From a virus: a DNA stretch of 27,357 nt. This document shows positions 5,971-14,349 of this stretch, piece after piece (position 1 is the stretch's first letter; each line of letters opens with the position of its first letter). The stretch spans positions 1-27,357 of IMG/VR virus record IMGVR_UViG_3300042261_000784; one strand, given 5' to 3'. The notes under the pieces were generated by a model. That model was given only the letters and a program-made list of their open reading frames with translations, was not told the origin of the DNA and made no database searches. A program made the translations under genes and the position numbers.

Positions 5971-7160
5971 ACTAACGCTTTAGGATTCGTTATGAGATCC
6001 TGTGTAATATTTATCTTATCCAGTTTGTTTTTATTGTAGGTAGAAATATGGAACATATGGGGCATTAGTGCCTTTTCAATCTCAGTCTGTAACCCTCTAG
6101 CCCCGGTCTTTAGTTTTGTACAATTTTCAGCAATTTGGCTAATCGCTTCGTCTGTAAACGTAAGTTCAATACCGTCTAAACTAAACAGGTACTTATATTG
6201 GTCAATAAAGTTATTTTTCACCTTTGTAAGGACTTCAATGAGTTGTTCTTTAGTTAGATCCTCTACACTAATTGTTGTTGCAAAACGACCAACAAATTCA
6301 GGAATAAGACCAAACTTGGTCAAATCATCTGGTGTTACAAGGTCTAACTTTATATCTTCATTGGCGCTTTTTACTTCGGCGCTAAATCCAATAGTTGTAC
6401 CTTTTAGTCTAGTACGGATTAGGTCGCTAAGGCCAACAAATGCGCCTCCAGCGATAAAAAGTATGTTTTTTGTATCTACAGTCTGCATGTTACCATCAGG
6501 ATGCTTTCTGCCCCCATTTACAGGCAATCTACAAATTGTACCTTCTATCAGTTTCAATAACGCTTGCTGTACACCTTCGCCGCTAACGTCACGGGTGATG
6601 CTAGTGCTTTCGCTTTTACGTGCGATCTTGTCGATTTCGTCAACAAACACGATGCCCTTTTCAGCAAGTTTGATATCACCCTTAGCTGCCTGTAATAGCA
6701 TACTAATCATGCTTTCTACGTCATCACCCACATAGCCTGCTTCAGTCAAACTAGTAGCATCTGCCACTACAAAGGGTACACCAAGGAATTTCGCTACAGT
6801 CTTGGCAAGTAGTGTTTTACCTGATCCTGTAGGACCCATAAGCAATACGTTGCCCTTTTGTATCTCAAGATCCTTAGGCGGAGTCATAATTCGCTTATAG
6901 TGGTTAGCGATAGCAACGCTTAGAACCATTTTAGCGTCATGCTGACCAATAACGTGCTGGTCTAAATGCTCTTTGATTTCAATAGCACTAGCCTGTCTAA
7001 AACTGTTTTCTTCTTCGGTTTTAGTATCAGTTACAATAAGGTCTGAACATAATTTTGTACATCCATCACAAATTGCGACTTCACCGGATACAACTAATTT
7101 TTTTACTTGGTCTTTGTGATTACCACAAAAACTACAATGGTTTATTACATTTTCTGACAT
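5967..7160 (-). CDS. clpX: ClpX, AAA+ unfoldase
   Basis: A 397-aa protein with all ClpX parts. The N-terminal zinc domain has Cys9, Cys12, Cys31 and Cys34. Walker A is GPTGSGKT (109-116), Walker B is VFVDE (171-175), and the pore loop is GYVG (142-145). The RKH loop is GGRKHPDG (216-223), the IGF loop for ClpP docking is at 257-259, and sensor 2 is GARGL (353-357, Arg355). It unfolds proteins with ATP and feeds ClpP; an intact IGF loop argues that it works with ClpP and not alone. It is slightly shorter than E. coli ClpX. No Shine-Dalgarno is evident before the ATG. Confidence 0.97.
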   Translation of the reverse strand: MSENVINHCSFCGNHKDQVKKLVVSGEVAICDGCTKLCSDLIVTDTKTEEENSFRQASAIEIKEHLDQHVIGQHDAKMVLSVAIANHYKRIMTPPKDLEIQKGNVLLMGPTGSGKTLLAKTVAKFLGVPFVVADATSLTEAGYVGDDVESMISMLLQAAKGDIKLAEKGIVFVDEIDKIARKSESTSITRDVSGEGVQQALLKLIEGTICRLPVNGGRKHPDGNMQTVDTKNILFIAGGAFVGLSDLIRTRLKGTTIGFSAEVKSANEDIKLDLVTPDDLTKFGLIPEFVGRFATTISVEDLTKEQLIEVLTKVKNNFIDQYKYLFSLDGIELTFTDEAISQIAENCTKLKTGARGLQTEIEKALMPHMFHISTYNKNKLDKINITQDLITNPKALV

Positions 7161-7190
7161 GATATCGTACTTATTATTTTTTAGTTTGAG

Positions 7191-8135
7191 TTAAAGTTTA
7201 CAGTCACGTTCGGCAACAACATCTACATAAATGTCGTAGATAACATCAGCAGGAAAAGTCATACGAATTTTTACCTCGCCTCGATTTCTATCATTGCCAA
7301 AAATTGAAATATTATTAGGTACACCTATGCTATAAAATATACCGCCTGCCTTATATTCAGGACTATAACAAAAATCTAGAATGTGCTGACCTGAATAATC
7401 TCTAGCCACAATGTTCAAACGTAATTCATTGTCACCGCTCATTCTGTTTTTGATTTGATTTATTCTATAAGTATCATTCAAATTATGATACGTTGTATAA
7501 CCAAAAACAGATTTGGGATTATCGGCTAGTATTTTTACTGTGCCGACGCCTTGTTTGGCCTGTATTACAGACATAGTTTCCCTAACTGCGTTTACATAAT
7601 TTTTATTCCAACGTAAATCATATGGTACAACAAGATAAAAATTTCTAGTTTCATCATCAATAATATAAGGTTGTTTAGTAGTGTTTAGTTCAAAGGCTTG
7701 ATAAGGATAATCTCTAAAGACTTCATCAATCAATTCGTCACCTAAATTTTTCTCGTCCTTATAAGTATCCATGTTAGCGCGTACCTGATTACCTTCAAAT
7801 ACATGCCTATTATTATTAGGTTTAGCAATACGTCTGCTAATATCTAATCCTTCAACACTAACTTGTACTAACAACTTACCTTCTAATTCTTGTAGTATAT
7901 TATATTTTTTTACACGACAAGAACTATAGGCTAATACCTTACTATGTGTAGTATTACCATTGAAGAATTCTCTAGAACTCAATACATTTGAGCCACAAAT
8001 ATTTTCAATAGCAGTTTTGAAAGCATCTAACTTTGCTGATTCGCGGTTAGGCCCATAACCATATACAGTTATAGTTTGTGCGCTAACCGCAAAACTAGCA
8101 AGTGTAGCGATAAAATATATCGCTATCTTTTTCAT
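7191..8135 (-). CDS. Exported FlgT/LPP20-like protein, 314 aa
   Basis: Residues 1-19 are a signal peptide with a probable cut after AVSA. The mature N-terminus has the pattern of FlgT/LPP20-like domains: a GYG turn followed by a helix with Ala spaced through SAKLDAFKTAIENICGSNV, then a strand around residues 70-95. Cys47 and Cys73 could form a disulfide in the periplasm. The rest (from about 115) is unrecognised. The ATG shares one base with the stop of the upstream lipoprotein gene, so the two are made together. A phage-made envelope pair could block superinfection or alter the outer membrane; this is inference. Confidence 0.7.
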   Translation of the reverse strand: MKKIAIYFIATLASFAVSAQTITVYGYGPNRESAKLDAFKTAIENICGSNVLSSREFFNGNTTHSKVLAYSSCRVKKYNILQELEGKLLVQVSVEGLDISRRIAKPNNNRHVFEGNQVRANMDTYKDEKNLGDELIDEVFRDYPYQAFELNTTKQPYIIDDETRNFYLVVPYDLRWNKNYVNAVRETMSVIQAKQGVGTVKILADNPKSVFGYTTYHNLNDTYRINQIKNRMSGDNELRLNIVARDYSGQHILDFCYSPEYKAGGIFYSIGVPNNISIFGNDRNRGEVKIRMTFPADVIYDIYVDVVAERDCKL

Positions 8136-8728
8136 TACAGAGCCCTGGCTTGCTTCATCAAGTCAGTACTCTTGCGGCTCCAGCCCATAGTACAACTGAC
8201 TTCTTGTGCACCAATAACATTCTGTGAAACTGGTTGCCAACCTTCCATAAAGCCTGTAGCAGTTTGACGCACGGTATTAGTCACAACAGTTTTAGTATCG
8301 TTCAAGTTTTCACGATCACTTGATTCTGTAGCGCCAATATCGCGGTTACTGTTTTGACTTTCTTTACTACCACTAATCTCAGTGCTAGTACCAGTACGCT
8401 GAACAGTACGCGAACTATCTACACGCTGTCCCATCCAGTGACGCACATTAGCAAGAGCATAACCGCAGGCAGCATCCATAGCATTCTTACGATTTACAGT
8501 AGTGCCTCCATTGCTAGGAGCAGTACTAGTAGATTCGATAGCAAGAATAGTACACTTGCGACCAAATAACTTACTAACACTACTACATCCCTTGCTCGTT
8601 ACCTTGACGCCCTCAGCAACAAAATCGGTACTGAGTTCTTCTTCACGTACAGTATCGACCTTGGGAGGATTGCTTGAACAAGCGCCCAACGCCAACAGTA
8701 CACCAACCATAACCAACTTCGACTTCAT
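8135..8728 (-). CDS. Phage-encoded lipoprotein, 197 aa
   Basis: The N-terminus MKSKLVMVGVLLALGACSSN is a lipoprotein signal with lipobox LGAC, so Cys17 should be lipidated; Ser at +2 predicts outer-membrane sorting. Further Cys residues occur at about 48, 58, 87 and 178. The middle (about 105-155) is Ser/Thr/Asn-rich and low in hydrophobicity, and the end has the block GWQPVSQNVIGAQEVSCTMGW. I recognise no enzyme. The ribosome binding site GGAG precedes the ATG, and a strong promoter lies at 8763-8791. It heads the run of exported protein, ClpX, bS21, Hsp20 and ClpS. Confidence 0.8.
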   Translation of the reverse strand: MKSKLVMVGVLLALGACSSNPPKVDTVREEELSTDFVAEGVKVTSKGCSSVSKLFGRKCTILAIESTSTAPSNGGTTVNRKNAMDAACGYALANVRHWMGQRVDSSRTVQRTGTSTEISGSKESQNSNRDIGATESSDRENLNDTKTVVTNTVRQTATGFMEGWQPVSQNVIGAQEVSCTMGWSRKSTDLMKQARAL

Positions 8729-8762
8729 AACACGTTACTCCATAGTTGTAGAACGTATTATA

Positions 8763-8791
8763 AGTATAGTACAGTCACTTATTTAGGTCAA
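8763..8791 (-). promoter_or_regulatory. Promoter of the lipoprotein-clpX operon, embedded in a stop codon
   Basis: The minus strand reads TTGACC (8791..8786), a 17-bp spacer, then TATACT (8768..8763). The TGA inside the -35 is the stop codon of the upstream frame, which ends Asn-Ser-stop (AGT TGA). The predicted start is about 28 nt before the lipoprotein ATG. Confidence 0.75.
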
Positions 8792-9273
8792 CTGTTTTGG
8801 TTACCGTTTAGATAGGCTTTGATTTGTTCCTGCTCGTTTTCACTAAGCAAATCTACATCATAAATGCCTTTATCAATTTGGGTAATTAGATATTTGATGT
8901 ACTCAATATCATATAGATATGTATCCGTTTTTTCCTTAGATACCTCTATCCATTTTTGCCCATGAAATTTAAATACACGATTGGGCATTACATCAACACG
9001 CACAAATATATCGCCCTTTGTGGCTATTTTCGGAAAACTAGTTCCAAAATTTGTTTGACTTTGATAACCCTTATCAGCATTTAGTGAAAATAAGTCTGGG
9101 CGTAATTCTTTTAGTGCTTCTTCACGAAATAACTTTTCTTCAAATTCTACATAACCCTCTGATTTTCTATGTACAGGGGTCACTCCTTCTGTGATGATTT
9201 CTTTAGTTTCTGTTTTGCTTTCTGTAGAAATTGTAGGATCGGGCTGTTTGACCAATCGGTCAGACTCTTCCAA
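8788..9273 (-). CDS. C-terminal domain reached by -1 frameshift from the membrane protein
   Basis: The first usable start is a TTG at 9273, but the frame is open back to the A9 run at 9403-9411 without a stop. The bridging peptide is strongly basic (KKKVTRKNKKYKPKK and onward). The domain itself has a compact core TSFPKIATKGDIFVRVDVMP, then NRVFKFHGQKWIEVSKEK, and an acidic helical end (EYIKYLITQ, LLSENEQEQIKAYL). I believe it is the natural C-terminus of the 9180-10403 membrane protein: a -1 shift on A-AAA-AAG would give one protein of 538 aa. An indel in the assembly is the alternative. Confidence 0.7.
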   Translation of the reverse strand: MEESDRLVKQPDPTISTESKTETKEIITEGVTPVHRKSEGYVEFEEKLFREEALKELRPDLFSLNADKGYQSQTNFGTSFPKIATKGDIFVRVDVMPNRVFKFHGQKWIEVSKEKTDTYLYDIEYIKYLITQIDKGIYDVDLLSENEQEQIKAYLNGNQNS

Positions 9274-10403
9274 CTTAGTTTTGTTTTTACGTTTTGGCTC
9301 AACTGATTGAAATTGAACTTTTTTGTAAACAGTTGGTTTACGTTTAGTCTTTCTATTAGGTTGAATTTTTTTAGGTTTATATTTTTTATTTTTTCGAGTA
9401 ACTTTTTTTTTACAGGTTTTACCTGCTCAGTTTCAACTATGCCGCCATCGGCTGTGATTTCAAAACTTGCTGCCGTAGGCTCTTCTAATGGAGGCATACG
9501 TCCTGTTTCTTTCTCACTATCGTCTAATGGTAAGTACCCTTTACTGCCAGTTGAGACAAATTCTTCTTCCTTGTTTTCAAACTCCCACTTATAACTGCTA
9601 ATAGCAGCAATAACAAGCATCAATGCTAGTGGGTCAAATACGAATATCAATAAGATAATTACCCAGCGTACTGCACGTTCTAATGTTGCTGTATCCGGGT
9701 TATCACCATATATAAGGGCAGCAATGTATTTGATTGGGCCTACTTCTGCTTCAATTTTACGAAACTTAGCAGCAATAGGAGCCTTCTCATTGTTTATCTT
9801 TTGAATTTCTAAATTACTTGCTTCTATACGTTTTTGTGCTGCACTTATTTCAGCATTTAGTGTATTACGCTCTCTACGTTGTTGTGCGCGTATTTGTACC
9901 GCTCTTTCAACGCCTGCTTCGCTATTTTGATCACCACGGTCTAAACGTGCGGTCAATTGCGCATCCATTTGACTTAGAGTTCTACGTGCAGCCTCTATAT
10001 TTTCACGCTCACTTTTTATTAGTTCTTTTTGTATAGTTATTTTTTCATCAAATAACTGTATTTGTGCAGCAACATCGCCTGTTGGAATCCCCTGATCCAT
10101 ATGCGCTTTGCTGAGAAATCCAAATATACCCATGCTTGTAACAAGTGCAAGGACTATGACGGCACCAGTCAAATATGTTTTCATTGCCCACTTACACTTA
10201 TCCCAATATCTATGAAGCCAAACTGTTGTAACAACTTTGGCTATCTCAAGGCTCGCGCCCATGATAATAATGGGTATAACTGCTGCTGCGAAAATAGCAG
10301 TCAAGCCTACAACACTATACCATGCCGCGATACCACTAAGGGTAAGCGCCGTAATTAATGCCAATGTGCTGAGGCTAAATGTTTTCTTAAATAATTGTGG
10401 CAT
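9180..10403 (-). CDS. Inner-membrane protein with long coiled coil, 407 aa in frame 0
   Basis: Hydrophobic segments are at about residues 13-28, 32-58, 78-98 and 246-268. Between the third and fourth is a charged helical region (about 109-222) with the heptad-like pattern of a coiled coil. A soluble Glu-rich tail follows (about 272-330). At V331-K334 the frame meets a slippery A9 run; beyond it the frame-0 tail (about 73 aa) is Lys/Asn/Leu-rich and looks like out-of-frame coding. The start has no Shine-Dalgarno, but CATAAATA lies 5 nt upstream. Function unknown; a membrane sensor or a holin-regulating or superinfection-control role is possible but not shown. Confidence 0.8.
   Translation of the reverse strand: MPQLFKKTFSLSTLALITALTLSGIAAWYSVVGLTAIFAAAVIPIIIMGASLEIAKVVTTVWLHRYWDKCKWAMKTYLTGAVIVLALVTSMGIFGFLSKAHMDQGIPTGDVAAQIQLFDEKITIQKELIKSERENIEAARRTLSQMDAQLTARLDRGDQNSEAGVERAVQIRAQQRRERNTLNAEISAAQKRIEASNLEIQKINNEKAPIAAKFRKIEAEVGPIKYIAALIYGDNPDTATLERAVRWVIILLIFVFDPLALMLVIAAISSYKWEFENKEEEFVSTGSKGYLPLDDSEKETGRMPPLEEPTAASFEITADGGIVETEQVKPVKKKLLEKIKNINLKKFNLIERLNVNQLFTKKFNFNQLSQNVKTKLSWKSLTDWSNSPILQFLQKAKQKLKKSSQKE
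9402..9408 (-). other. Probable -1 frameshift site, A-AAA-AAG
   Basis: In frame 0 the minus strand reads GTA AAA AAA AAG TTA, which contains the heptamer A-AAA-AAG used by E. coli dnaX. Slipping by -1 gives AAA AAA GTT ACT, which enters exactly the frame of the downstream domain. Just upstream, CAGGT and ACCTG form a small inverted repeat around AAA. I see no strong downstream stem. A homopolymer assembly error would produce the same picture. Confidence 0.6.
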
Positions 10404-10408
10404 TATAA

Positions 10409-10416
10409 TATTTATG
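10409..10416 (-). promoter_or_regulatory. T4-late-like motif before the membrane-protein gene
   Basis: The minus strand has CATAAATA (7 of 8 to TATAAATA) followed by TTATA and the ATG at 10403. As with the 514-aa gene, the motif is too close to leave a normal leader. Confidence 0.4.
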
Positions 10417-10442
10417 AAAAATTACACCATTATAAGTGTATA

Positions 10443-10661
10443 TTATTGTCTAGGTTCAGGAGGTTCACCTTCGCCAAACAAATAGCCATAAGTTGCGATA
10501 AACTCTTCTAAACGCATGACTAGTTTACGTGGAATACCTGGACCTTGCTGGATATGGTATGTAACGAGGTAGTCTTCCTCACCTCGCCACTTGATTTGTA
10601 TAATTTCTAACCAGTCGCCGTCAGCAAACGTAAATTTTTTACCAACTAAATCTTGTCTCAA
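10443..10661 (-). CDS. Small hypothetical protein, 72 aa
   Basis: A strand-rich small protein with a possible SH3-like barrel pattern: GKKFTFADGDWLEIIQI, then YLVTYHI, then a helix RLEEFIATYGYLF and a Pro/Glu-rich end. No known family is assigned. It overlaps the preceding gene by 4 nt (ATGA), so it is probably co-translated with the acidic 100-aa protein. Confidence 0.7.
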   Translation of the reverse strand: MRQDLVGKKFTFADGDWLEIIQIKWRGEEDYLVTYHIQQGPGIPRKLVMRLEEFIATYGYLFGEGEPPEPRQ

Positions 10662-10960
10662 TTATTAGATTCCTCTTCTACAATTTCATAACTAACGTCA
10701 TAACCGCCCTTGCGGTCACTAAACCAGTCATCATAACGGTCATAGTTATAATTTTCAGCAAATTCTACAAATGCATCATTTTCTTCATCAGTAGGATATT
10801 CACCAAACGGTTCTGCATCCCAGTCGGTAGTATTATTGAAATGACTACAAATTTCCTTGAAACGTTCAACACTGCCAAATGTTCTAATAATATCCTCATC
10901 AGGAATATCGTAAGTAAAATGGCTGTGTACTGTATGGTACTCAATACGTTTGAATTGCAT
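10658..10960 (-). CDS. Small acidic hypothetical protein, 100 aa
   Basis: Very acidic, with many Asp/Glu and aromatic residues (for example ENYNYDRYDDWFSDR). Such proteins may mimic DNA or bind basic partners, but nothing specific supports a function. The start follows AAAGGAGC at good spacing. A perfect -10 (TATAAT, 10984..10979) lies upstream without a clear -35. Confidence 0.7.
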   Translation of the reverse strand: MQFKRIEYHTVHSHFTYDIPDEDIIRTFGSVERFKEICSHFNNTTDWDAEPFGEYPTDEENDAFVEFAENYNYDRYDDWFSDRKGGYDVSYEIVEEESNN

Positions 10961-11020
10961 AAATTGCTCCTTTATTACATTATACTACAAAATAAAATTT
11001 TTTTTATTAAAAAGGACAAA

Positions 11021-11626
11021 TTATTTTGAATTATTTACCGGGTTTAATAACTTATCTCTTATAACATTTATTGCTACAATTATTCTTTCATCAGTAGAAT
11101 TTATTTTTGGAACACTATGACTACAGTTTCCATTCATAACTACGAGCATACCTTTTTTGGGTTGAATTTTTACATCTCCCTGAGGTGAAGGAATAATCAA
11201 AGGAGCAGAATTAGTAGATACATGAGCATAATATACTGTCGCTAAATCTACCCAACCATGATCGTGTGTATCGGCATAATCATTTTCATTATAAAAGGCA
11301 AACCAATAATGATCTAAACAAAAAGTATATCTATTGTTTTTCCAAATTTTTTCGATTTTATTATGGACAACTTTGAAAAGTTTATCAAATGCCTCAATTT
11401 TGTTTTTGTTGACATACAAGTAATCACTTCTCCAGGCATAAATTGAGGTTTTAGACTTTTCTATAAAATTATCATTTTTATTTGCTCGACAAACTTGAGA
11501 TATAATGTCTGGATCAACTTCGTCATTTAGGTCAAAAGTATATACCGGAAAAGATAAGGGTTGAATTACGTGATATTTTGGCGTAACTTCTAATTTATTT
11601 TTTAACTTATTATAAAATTTTGTCAT
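11021..11626 (-). CDS. 2OG-Fe(II) oxygenase family protein, 201 aa
   Basis: The active-site block is DTHDHGWVDLATVYYAH (119-135), with His121 and His123, followed by the strand typical of this phage oxygenase group. The distal His170 lies in NGNCSHSVPK and Arg181 in DERIIVAINVI, the 2-oxoglutarate-binding position. Length and layout match the small dioxygenases found in many large phages. It differs clearly from the oxygenase at 404-1045 and is not a recent duplicate. It overlaps the ligase gene by 4 nt at its start and is probably translated with it. Substrate unknown. Confidence 0.8.
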   Translation of the reverse strand: MTKFYNKLKNKLEVTPKYHVIQPLSFPVYTFDLNDEVDPDIISQVCRANKNDNFIEKSKTSIYAWRSDYLYVNKNKIEAFDKLFKVVHNKIEKIWKNNRYTFCLDHYWFAFYNENDYADTHDHGWVDLATVYYAHVSTNSAPLIIPSPQGDVKIQPKKGMLVVMNGNCSHSVPKINSTDERIIVAINVIRDKLLNPVNNSK

Positions 11627-12951
11627 TTATCATCTCTAAACCTTACAAATCTAGGAAATCGCAAACTATAAGTTCCATCTTGGTTTTGTGTAATAGCATC
11701 TGCTAGAACTTCGACAGTACGGCCAAGAACGCTGCTACTATTAGCCCAGTAGTCATCGCGGTCACTATCAGAATACCCACTACCCACATTAACAGATATC
11801 GTTTTTCCATCATCAATACCTTCACAAACAAGTGCGCCTAATCGCCCAAGATTACGACCAGTACCCTCTTCAATATTTACTACAGTAAGATCAACAGTAA
11901 TAGTAGGCTTCCACTTGAGCCAGCTTGTGTTACGCTTACATTCATATGGACTGTTGATATCCTTGATCATGATGCCTTCAAAGCCAGCAACTACCATATC
12001 GTTACTATAACGCTTGAACACACTACGACCCTCATCGCTATCAAGGTCAACATCAACGTGTGGTAGCAACTCTACATTCTTCATAGTGTCAAATACAGGT
12101 CGCAACTTTTCAAGAATCGCTACACGCTTGTGTAGTTGTGCGTTCCAGAAACCTCGACCCCAATCATCACTAGGAATGATATCAAAGACATTGAACACGC
12201 TATCAAGTGCGTCAACATCTTCCTTGCGCCTTGCCTGTCGCATGAGTTCTTGGAACGTGCGACCAGTCACTTCACCATCAAGCCAGAAGCCGTACTTGAG
12301 TGTACGATCACCATTGGCAGCGACAAGCTTGTGAAAGTTCTTTTCAACTTGTCGTTGAATATGACCAAAGTTCTCAAACACTTTACCATTACGGCTATAG
12401 CAAGTGCTACTGGCACTGCCCTTGACATGTAGCAATACACGCACGCCATCAAGTTTAGGCTCAAGTCTTTTGAGACCACTCATCTCAGGTCTTCCTTCAC
12501 AGTTGGTCGCTAACTGACAACCAAAGATAGGAATCTGATACTTGCTACCCTTGACAACTTTGTTGAAAGTCTTGTCGCTAATACCGCAACGCAAATCTTT
12601 ACGAATAACATTACGACAAAAGTTATTCCACTCATCGCTATCAAATCGTTCAGCCATAGCCTGTACACGATCACGGGCTTCATTGCCTGTGATACCGCGA
12701 TTACACAACTCACCTAATAGATCGTCAAACTCTTGCCAAGGATTCTCACGACCTGTTGCCTCATCAATCTCGGGGACTTGCTTTAGTCCAAAAGTGATAT
12801 AAGGATTATAGGCAATGTGTACAAAATGTAGGAACCACTCACTACTATCGTTGCCGAGTGTAGCCATTTCATAAGCCTGCTTGATGACATCCTCCTTGTG
12901 TAGTCGGCTGTCACTCTCGTTCAACTTATGAATCCAATATGCCATGCTCAT
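11623..12951 (-). CDS. ATP-dependent DNA ligase
   Basis: A 442-aa ligase of the T4 gp30-like type. The adenylated lysine is in PKLDGVR (Lys166). Further nucleotidyltransferase motifs are YSRNGK (about 191-196), FWLDGEV, GFEGIMIK and WLKWKP; an OB-fold follows (VDLTVVNIEEG to the end). It seals nicks during replication, repair and recombination using ATP. The open frame extends to 12969, but the ATG at 12951 overlaps the upstream stop as ATGA and has GGAG about 8 nt before it, so I choose that start. It pairs functionally with RNase H (20016-21026) in Okazaki fragment processing. Confidence 0.95.
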   Translation of the reverse strand: MSMAYWIHKLNESDSRLHKEDVIKQAYEMATLGNDSSEWFLHFVHIAYNPYITFGLKQVPEIDEATGRENPWQEFDDLLGELCNRGITGNEARDRVQAMAERFDSDEWNNFCRNVIRKDLRCGISDKTFNKVVKGSKYQIPIFGCQLATNCEGRPEMSGLKRLEPKLDGVRVLLHVKGSASSTCYSRNGKVFENFGHIQRQVEKNFHKLVAANGDRTLKYGFWLDGEVTGRTFQELMRQARRKEDVDALDSVFNVFDIIPSDDWGRGFWNAQLHKRVAILEKLRPVFDTMKNVELLPHVDVDLDSDEGRSVFKRYSNDMVVAGFEGIMIKDINSPYECKRNTSWLKWKPTITVDLTVVNIEEGTGRNLGRLGALVCEGIDDGKTISVNVGSGYSDSDRDDYWANSSSVLGRTVEVLADAITQNQDGTYSLRFPRFVRFRDDK

Positions 12952-13343
12952 CGTCGCAACTCCATCCACATTAGTACCCGATCAATAGTATCGCATACTT
13001 CTGGGTATTTGTCACGTATGTCATTATTCTTATACCACACGTACCCATCTTTTACCTTACGATTTTTATAATGTTCAATGCGATTTGGTACAAAACTAAC
13101 TTGATATTTGTATCCTTTGTCTGGGCTACCATTGACCAATATTACAGTATCAATAACTTTGTGGCGGGTATTATGATCCCATTCATAGCGACAATAGGTA
13201 CAGTAAGCAGCCCAGATACGTCCGTCTGAGCGAATACAAAAATATTGAAATCCGCTAGGTACATCGTAGACAAAGCCACTATATCTACGCTTATGAAGAT
13301 TGGCAAGTTCAACTTGGTTTACTATTTTGCTTATATCAACCAT
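12948..13343 (-). CDS. Hypothetical protein, 131 aa
   Basis: Basic and aromatic-rich with no membrane segment. It contains CTYC (two Cys about residues 48-51) near ICIRSDGRIW-like strands, and a C-terminal helix DTIDRVLMWMEL. Not recognised. AAGGTG lies before the ATG, and it overlaps the ligase start by 4 nt. Confidence 0.7.
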   Translation of the reverse strand: MVDISKIVNQVELANLHKRRYSGFVYDVPSGFQYFCIRSDGRIWAAYCTYCRYEWDHNTRHKVIDTVILVNGSPDKGYKYQVSFVPNRIEHYKNRKVKDGYVWYKNNDIRDKYPEVCDTIDRVLMWMELRR

Positions 13344-13344
13344 G

Positions 13345-13662
13345 TTACACCTTCAACAATGCCCAAACTAAATGCTTCTCAACTTGTTCTCTTACTTTAG
13401 CAAATTGTTTGGTTTTATACAAGTCCGATTTGTCCATATAGTCAAGTTCCATCACAGCCCTATATCTATATTCACTACGATCCAAATACTCTATAATTTT
13501 ACAACGCAACTTGCCATTGCGTCTACCATACAATACCAATGCTTTTTGGTCAAACAAAAGATCGGGATATATTTCCTTATCACAGGGCACTTCAACAATA
13601 GCATACACATTGTCGCTATTGCCACGCTGTTGATGACCAAGAAAATAAATAGGATTCTTCAT
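13345..13662 (-). CDS. Hypothetical protein, 105 aa
   Basis: A beta-rich N-terminal half (YAIVEVPCD, ALVLYGRRNGKLRCKIIEYL) and a helical basic C-terminal half (KTKQFAKVREQVEKHLVWALL). Not recognised. Its ATG shares one base with the stop of the upstream gene (TAATG), and it sits 1 nt before the next gene, so it belongs to the ligase operon. Confidence 0.7.
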   Translation of the reverse strand: MKNPIYFLGHQQRGNSDNVYAIVEVPCDKEIYPDLLFDQKALVLYGRRNGKLRCKIIEYLDRSEYRYRAVMELDYMDKSDLYKTKQFAKVREQVEKHLVWALLKV

Positions 13663-14330
13663 TAGATAATCTTCACACGATTCAACTGAGTTTGATTATT
13701 ATCTTGACGCTTGACAGTGCCAGCAATGTTCAACACACTGCCTACATTCACTTCCTGCTTGTAACTAAAAAACACAGCCTGGTCACTTGATGTAATACCA
13801 GTCACAAAGTATGTAAACCATTTTTGGCTATACACACACTTCAACACTTCAACCTGTGTTTTGATACGCTCACCTACAGTACCGATATAGCCGCCTTGGC
13901 TAAACTTGACACGGCGATCACGCTGATCACGCTGTAGATTTGCCTGATATGAATTTGGCATGCTTGCCAATACAGCAACATCATAGCCCTCTGTGACAGT
14001 TTCCTTCTGTAACAAGGTCAGCATGTTACGTTCAAAGTCACTCATGTATTCGCCAGTGAGTAACTTGAAAGTTTTACCGTTCCAATATGACCGTACCTGT
14101 TCAGCCATATCACGATCAACATCCATGATATGTTCAGGCTGCTCAATGTAAGTTTCTACCAATTGACGATTGGTGGTGTACTTTACTACCTCACCTTTAT
14201 CATTGACGAAAACATTTTCCTCAAGATCGTACTTGATATACTTATTACCATTGACACGCTGTGCCGCACAGGCTGCGCTCAACACTAACATGGTGTCATA
14301 TTGTTTGCGAACTTTTGCCACACGGGGCAT
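13662..14330 (-). CDS. Hypothetical protein with possible OB-fold C-terminus, 222 aa
   Basis: Residues about 95-115 are helical (DFERNMLTLLQKE). The C-terminal 75 residues read as a five-strand barrel: GYIGTVGERIKTQVEVLKC, QKWFTYFVTGITS, QAVFFSYK, VGSVLNIAGTVKR, QTQLNRVKII. This resembles the nucleic-acid-binding OB fold in strand order. A replication or repair accessory role would fit its place upstream of the ligase. No catalytic motif is seen. GGAG precedes the ATG. The OB assignment rests on pattern only. Confidence 0.7.
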   Translation of the reverse strand: MPRVAKVRKQYDTMLVLSAACAAQRVNGNKYIKYDLEENVFVNDKGEVVKYTTNRQLVETYIEQPEHIMDVDRDMAEQVRSYWNGKTFKLLTGEYMSDFERNMLTLLQKETVTEGYDVAVLASMPNSYQANLQRDQRDRRVKFSQGGYIGTVGERIKTQVEVLKCVYSQKWFTYFVTGITSSDQAVFFSYKQEVNVGSVLNIAGTVKRQDNNQTQLNRVKII

Positions 14331-14349
14331 AACTTACTCCGTTAGAGAG

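Noticed and set aside
10841-11029. Plus-strand frame over the acidic 100-aa gene
   Set aside because: Antisense of a gene with its own ribosome binding site and operon context; no protein-like character.
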